From positions 1-6,474 of the forward strand of contig CALCMV010000314.1 in the NCBI GenBank assembly GCA_937967535.1: DNA of 6,474 bases. Direction: 5' to 3'. This stretch comes from an uncultured Saprospiraceae bacterium. Its GTDB lineage: Bacteria; Bacteroidota; Bacteroidia; Chitinophagales; Saprospiraceae. The notes below the pieces were generated by a model, which searched no databases, was not told where the DNA came from, and worked only from the letters and a program-made list of their open reading frames with translations. Each line of letters opens with the position of its first letter. Positions within the stretch are counted from its first letter, which is position 1. Made by a program: the position numbers and the translations under genes. Of the stretch, positions 6,239 through 6,474 are shown piece after piece.

Positions 6239-6269
6239 CAAAAATAACAGGCATTTTGAAAATGCTTGT
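6239..6269 (-). promoter_or_regulatory. 23-nt palindrome abutting a TAnnTTTG box, possible operator or promoter reading towards thyA
   Basis: Positions 6247-6269 form an odd palindrome centred on G6258, with eleven pairs of which ten are Watson-Crick and one G-T; the core is GCATTTTGAAAATGC. Directly next to it, read on the minus strand, is TATTTTTG (6246-6239), a perfect TAnnTTTG box. A dyad of this size just upstream of a -7 box is a typical operator position. However, no clear TTG -33 element is present, and the thyA start is about 228 bp away. Confidence 0.3.
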
Positions 6270-6293
6270 CATTTGTATGGATAATTTGAATTG

Positions 6294-6327
6294 TTGCCTT
6301 ATCTTTTCATATGTTTTCTTAATTTTG
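6294..6327 (+). promoter_or_regulatory. Candidate promoter reading rightwards
   Basis: TAATTTTG at 6320-6327 matches TAnnTTTG, and a TTG at 6294-6296 lies 23 bp upstream. It points towards the short open frame that starts at 6337. The gap from box to ATG is only 9 bp, which would mean a nearly leaderless transcript if this ATG is used. Confidence 0.28.
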
Positions 6328-6336
6328 AACCCCGTA

Positions 6337-6399
6337 ATGACTGCTTTACAAGCTGACCGCGAATACCGTACCGACGACTTTAGCCGTCGCGTGAAATGA
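6337..6399 (+). pseudogene. 20-codon open frame, possibly a gene start disrupted by a palindromic repeat
   Basis: ATG at 6337 opens a frame MTALQADREYRT (12 codons) that continues through the left arm of the 6373-6473 inverted repeat (DDFSR) and stops at TGA 6397-6399. The first twelve codons have a balanced composition and protein-like residues, unlike the AT-rich DNA before them and after the repeat arm. Two readings are possible: the authentic start of a gene whose remainder lies past the window and which was interrupted by repeat insertion, or a chance short frame. I recognise no family. Confidence 0.25.
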
Positions 6400-6473
6400 A
6401 AATATATTTATAAATAATTGAATTTTAATAGTTTAAAAATTAAAGTGAAATTTATCTGACGGCTAAAGTCGTC
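6373..6473. repeat. Exact 16-nt inverted repeat with 69-bp AT-rich core (second repeat family)
   Basis: GACGACTTTAGCCGTC (6373-6388) and its exact reverse complement GACGGCTAAAGTCGTC (6458-6473) flank 69 bp of nearly pure AT sequence. Each arm is itself nearly palindromic: GACG and CGTC pair around an inner CT/AG, with one A-C mismatch. The right arm touches the window edge and may continue. The layout (short GC-rich hairpin arms, AT-rich core, no gene) suggests a dispersed non-autonomous element. Confidence 0.6.
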
Positions 6474-6474
6474 A

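Larger units (their letters stand above)
6011..6336. other. Upstream region of thyA, AT-rich, no gene seen
   Basis: No supported coding frame lies here. The thyA-proximal part (6042-6068) has a tandem pair of GGAAATTCGGT with a 16-bp period. That sequence reappears inverted at 6184-6205, framing a very AT-rich core. Beyond it lie a 23-nt palindrome (6247-6269) and candidate promoter boxes for both directions. No TAnnTTTG box is found on the minus strand within about 225 bp of the thyA start. Confidence 0.7.

Overview
The window looks like chromosomal DNA of a member of the Bacteroidota. The evidence is a very large secreted protein with six SprB-type repeats and a C-terminal type IX secretion sorting domain (the gliding-motility-associated CHU_C domain), AT-rich intergenic DNA, no Shine-Dalgarno sequence before the two visible start codons, and promoter-like boxes of the TAnnTTTG type. 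I cannot name the genus from this stretch. A free-living gliding or filamentous lineage is a reasonable guess, but no more than that.

Layout: positions 1-301 (+) carry the last 99 codons of threonine synthase (thrC), cut by the window edge. It converges, with a 10-bp gap, on a 1399-codon gene (312-4511, -) for a modular cell-surface or secreted protein. Its order is signal peptide, Cys-rich N-terminal module, Ig/PKD-like domains (one apparently interrupted by a ~200-residue module), six SprB repeats at a strict 75-77 residue period, another Ig-like domain, and the sorting domain. Positions 4512-5215 hold no gene but are rich in inverted repeats. Positions 5216-6010 (-) encode a complete 264-residue thymidylate synthase (thyA) with all expected active-site residues. 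Positions 6011-6474 are again mostly non-coding and contain further inverted repeats and one very short, coding-looking open frame.

The genes do not form a pathway: threonine synthesis, a surface adhesin and dTMP synthesis are simply neighbours. The least explained part of the window is the DNA on both sides of thyA. Most striking is a 266-bp imperfect palindrome at 4821-5086. It has 31/32-bp terminal arms and four copies of a small ATA-loop hairpin motif placed symmetrically. One copy differs from the others by two changes that restore base pairing. An exact 18-nt inverted repeat (4590-4607 / 5154-5171) encloses this whole region. A second repeat family (GACGACTTTAGCCGTC and its reverse complement) sits at the right end and overlaps what may be a truncated gene start. 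These look like non-autonomous, hairpin-forming repeat elements (MITE- or REP-like). No transposase is present in the window.
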